Below are positions 62,102 through 64,000 of a stretch of 64,000 bases of DNA, piece by piece; position 1 is the stretch's first letter; every line of letters begins with the position of its first letter. The stretch spans positions 124,001 through 188,000 of the forward strand of contig SGPM01000016.1 in NCBI GenBank assembly GCA_004802725.1, in the 5' to 3' direction. Source of the DNA: Antrodiella citrinella (lineage: Eukaryota; Basidiomycota; Agaricomycetes; Polyporales; Steccherinaceae). The notes beneath the pieces were generated by a model that worked only from the letters and a program-made list of their open reading frames with translations, did no database searches and had not been told where the DNA came from. A program made the position numbers and the translations under genes.

Positions 62102-62586
62102 TTCGGACAGGACATTTCATTCGTTCTTTTCTCGTTCTCGTTCTCTTGTTTTTTCTTGGATGGTCCTCGCAAATTCACGGTATTTATCGCACATTCTCAA
62201 TAGCACTTTCACTTCGTCTCCAAACTCCAATCCATGGCATACATTCCCTCCGCATTAGTGAATCCACCAGTATAATCATGCAATAAAACAATACAATGGC
62301 TAGTAAGGCAAAAATAAAGGGAAGTAAGAAATGAGACATTGTCCGTATTCCGCAGGCGTACTAAAAGAGATAATCTGTACTACAGGAGGGTAATCCATAT
62401 GCATGATAAGTAATGGGAGACAGCGAGGGAGCTATCAAATGTAGGCGTAGAGCGAACATATCACTTTCAAGTATGATAGTGTCAAATGATAGCAAAACGA
62501 CAGCGATAGGGAGAAAATGAACACAGTAGACAACAGATAGTCTTCCATGGTCTGTCTGACCGTCCATACAGATACTAGTCAAAATG
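62102..62586. other. Interval between convergent 3' ends
   Basis: About 485 nt without a gene, containing AATAAA-like signals (CAATAAAACAATAC at about 62280). Presumed 3' untranslated regions. Confidence 0.5.
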
Positions 62587-64000
62587 TCAACTGAGTTCCG
62601 GATTTGTGAGAAACAACTTCCGTTTGGGCACTGTCACGATGGAAACATCTCTTCGGTTCATCTCCTCTTCGATCGCACGTTGTCTCGTGTCCTCGTCGAG
62701 CCCGTCGTCTTCTTCAGCTTCGGCAGACCCATGTCCGTTGGTGGACGTTGGGTACTCGCTTTCGTGTGCGATTCGGAACGGCGGCTGATGATGCGCGTAC
62801 GGTCCAGAAGTAGGGAATGGTACGGAATCTACGCCGATATCCGACAGCGGGCGCGATGGTGTAGGTGTGGCAGGAACAGGTGTGTGGTCTGTGCTGATAC
62901 GGTTGATGACAGTCGAGAGAACTGATTCTTGTGGTGCGCCACGGGAGGCGAGGTAAATGATGAGAGCATAGAAAATAACGACCCAGGCGAAGAAGGCGGC
63001 GAACGCGCCTTTTGGTGCACGTAACCACAGAGCAACGAGCGAAAGGATGCATAATCCAAGAAGGAAGGCATGCAAGAGAACGTGGATTAGGAATTCCAGG
63101 GAGTCTGGCATACGAGGAGTGAGTGATGGAGGACCGACAAGCCCCCTGGTACTTGGAATGTCCATAGCGGCAGTACCAGGCGTGGGCGGCATGTCTATCC
63201 GACGTGGAAACTGGGCAAGAGCATAGTCAAGGTCCCCCTGACAACGCAAGTAAGCCAACACTTCCAGTAAAAACAAAGATGAGACTTACCACTGAGTTGA
63301 GGCCTCTCCGTCGTTCCAACCAGCTCATGTCGCTAAGTTTTCGTGCAGCGTGAGACGGTCGAGGATCGCCAAATGCAGCGAGACTATGGGCACTAGTGTG
63401 TCGAGCACGAGCTGTTGCACGATTTGTGACTTCGAAGGAGCGCACCGTTGAAGGAGAACTTGCAGCGTCGAGGCCACTCTCGCTAGATACTCGTGCGTTA
63501 CGGTTTGCTGGCCACGGGCTCAATGAGTTCCATGAGCGTGATCGTGGACGCGGTTCCTCGAGTACAGTCTCTTCGGGCATTTCGTTCGTCGTGGGCTGCG
63601 GACTTGCCATACGACCAGGGTACAGCTCCGCTTTCTCCATCAATTCACCAGAGCTAGCCCTGTATCGACCTTTCACAGTGGACGCATCCGAACCATGTCT
63701 TGTCCAGGCAGATGCTATGAGAAGCAACGGGACGGCGCCAAATAAACCGATGAAAAGAGCGAGACCCGCCTTGCCCATGGCTCGTTGTAAGAGTCATGGA
63801 TAAGGATGATCGTTTCGCCAGCGACGCGGTAGACTTGATAGACGTGAACGCAGATGCAAGACCGCCAACGCCTACGCCAAATGCCACTAACGAGGTGAGC
63901 ACAGACAAGTAGAATAGCGCCATCCTGTGGTCTGGGGTCACCGGGGATAGAGCAGAAGGAGAGGATAGTCGAAATGCAAGGATAGCGGGAAGAAGGAGCG
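62587..64000 (-). CDS. Multi-pass membrane protein, 5' end beyond the window
   Basis: The last exon starts near 63239 (GDLDYALAQFPRRIDMPP) and ends LFLTNPELS at 62587. An intron precedes it (donor after NSV at about 63290). Hydrophobic segments: FYLSVLTSLVAFGVGVGGLASAF (about 63850-63910), GKAGLALFIGLFGAVPLLLIASAW (about 63710-63775) and paired helices FLIHVLLHAFLLGLCILSLVALWL and FAAFFAWVVIFYALIIYLAS (about 62940-63110). Between them is a serine/arginine-rich loop; the C-terminus is acidic and cytoplasmic-looking (SAEAEEDDGLDEDTRQ). The frame shifts by one base at about 63780 between SLSMTL and RAMGKAG, with no good intron. I do not recognise the family. The truncation is due to the window edge. 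Confidence 0.7.

Overview
The window is nuclear DNA of a filamentous basidiomycete, most likely an agaricomycete (mushroom-forming class). The genes are packed on both strands and cut by many short GT-AG introns (about 45-80 nt). Coding regions recover well-conserved fungal proteins only when small exons are joined. A decayed RecQ-like helicase of the type expanded in agaricomycetes and a CE16-like GDSL esterase remnant support the placement. I see no prokaryotic-type operons, CRISPR, rRNA or complete tRNA.

Layout. 1-4.7 kb: hairpin-rich non-coding DNA, a RecQ-like helicase pseudogene, a GDSL esterase fragment and an unrecognised coding scrap. 4.7-8.6 kb: Ofd1/Tpa1-type prolyl dihydroxylase (+) and a Nop13-like nucleolar RRM protein (-), convergent. 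10.1-18.5 kb: two tandem ferric reductase paralogues (+) with an RBR-type E3 ubiquitin ligase (-) between them. 19.1-25 kb: an Rcf2/HIG1 respiratory supercomplex factor (-), an AKTIP/FtsA-like UEV protein (+), and a Vip1/Asp1 inositol pyrophosphate kinase (-). 25.6-33.5 kb: a Ccc2-type copper P-type ATPase (+) and gamma-tubulin complex protein 3 (+). 33.7-41.5 kb: two tandem acyl-CoA-ligase-like enzymes (-) separated by 2.4 kb of gene-poor DNA with a long hairpin. 42.4-48.8 kb: an IQGAP (CH, 13 IQ-like repeats, RasGAP, RasGAP_C). 49.1-51.8 kb: a Dal5-type MFS permease (-). 52.6-55.2 kb: a TCERG1/Dre4-like WW-FF protein (-). 55.5-58.7 kb: an ER Hsp90 ending in HDEL (-). 59.1-62.1 kb: a long disordered protein of unknown function (+). 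62.6 kb to the right edge: a membrane protein (-), 5' end cut off.

How the genes relate. Most are unlinked housekeeping genes. The one functional theme is metal handling: two plasma-membrane-type ferric reductases and, 7 kb away, the copper pump that in fungi loads the multicopper ferroxidase used for high-affinity iron uptake. The best regulatory signal is a 13-bp inverted repeat upstream of the second ferric reductase. Each arm contains ATCTGATAA, the site recognised by iron-sensing GATA repressors (Urbs1/SreA). The first paralogue carries a recognisable but mutated copy of the same element.

Quality. Four otherwise conserved reading frames are each broken by what looks like one base, and one N is present, so part of the apparent gene damage may be assembly error. 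Exon coordinates were worked out by hand from splice signals, reading-phase agreement and protein conservation.
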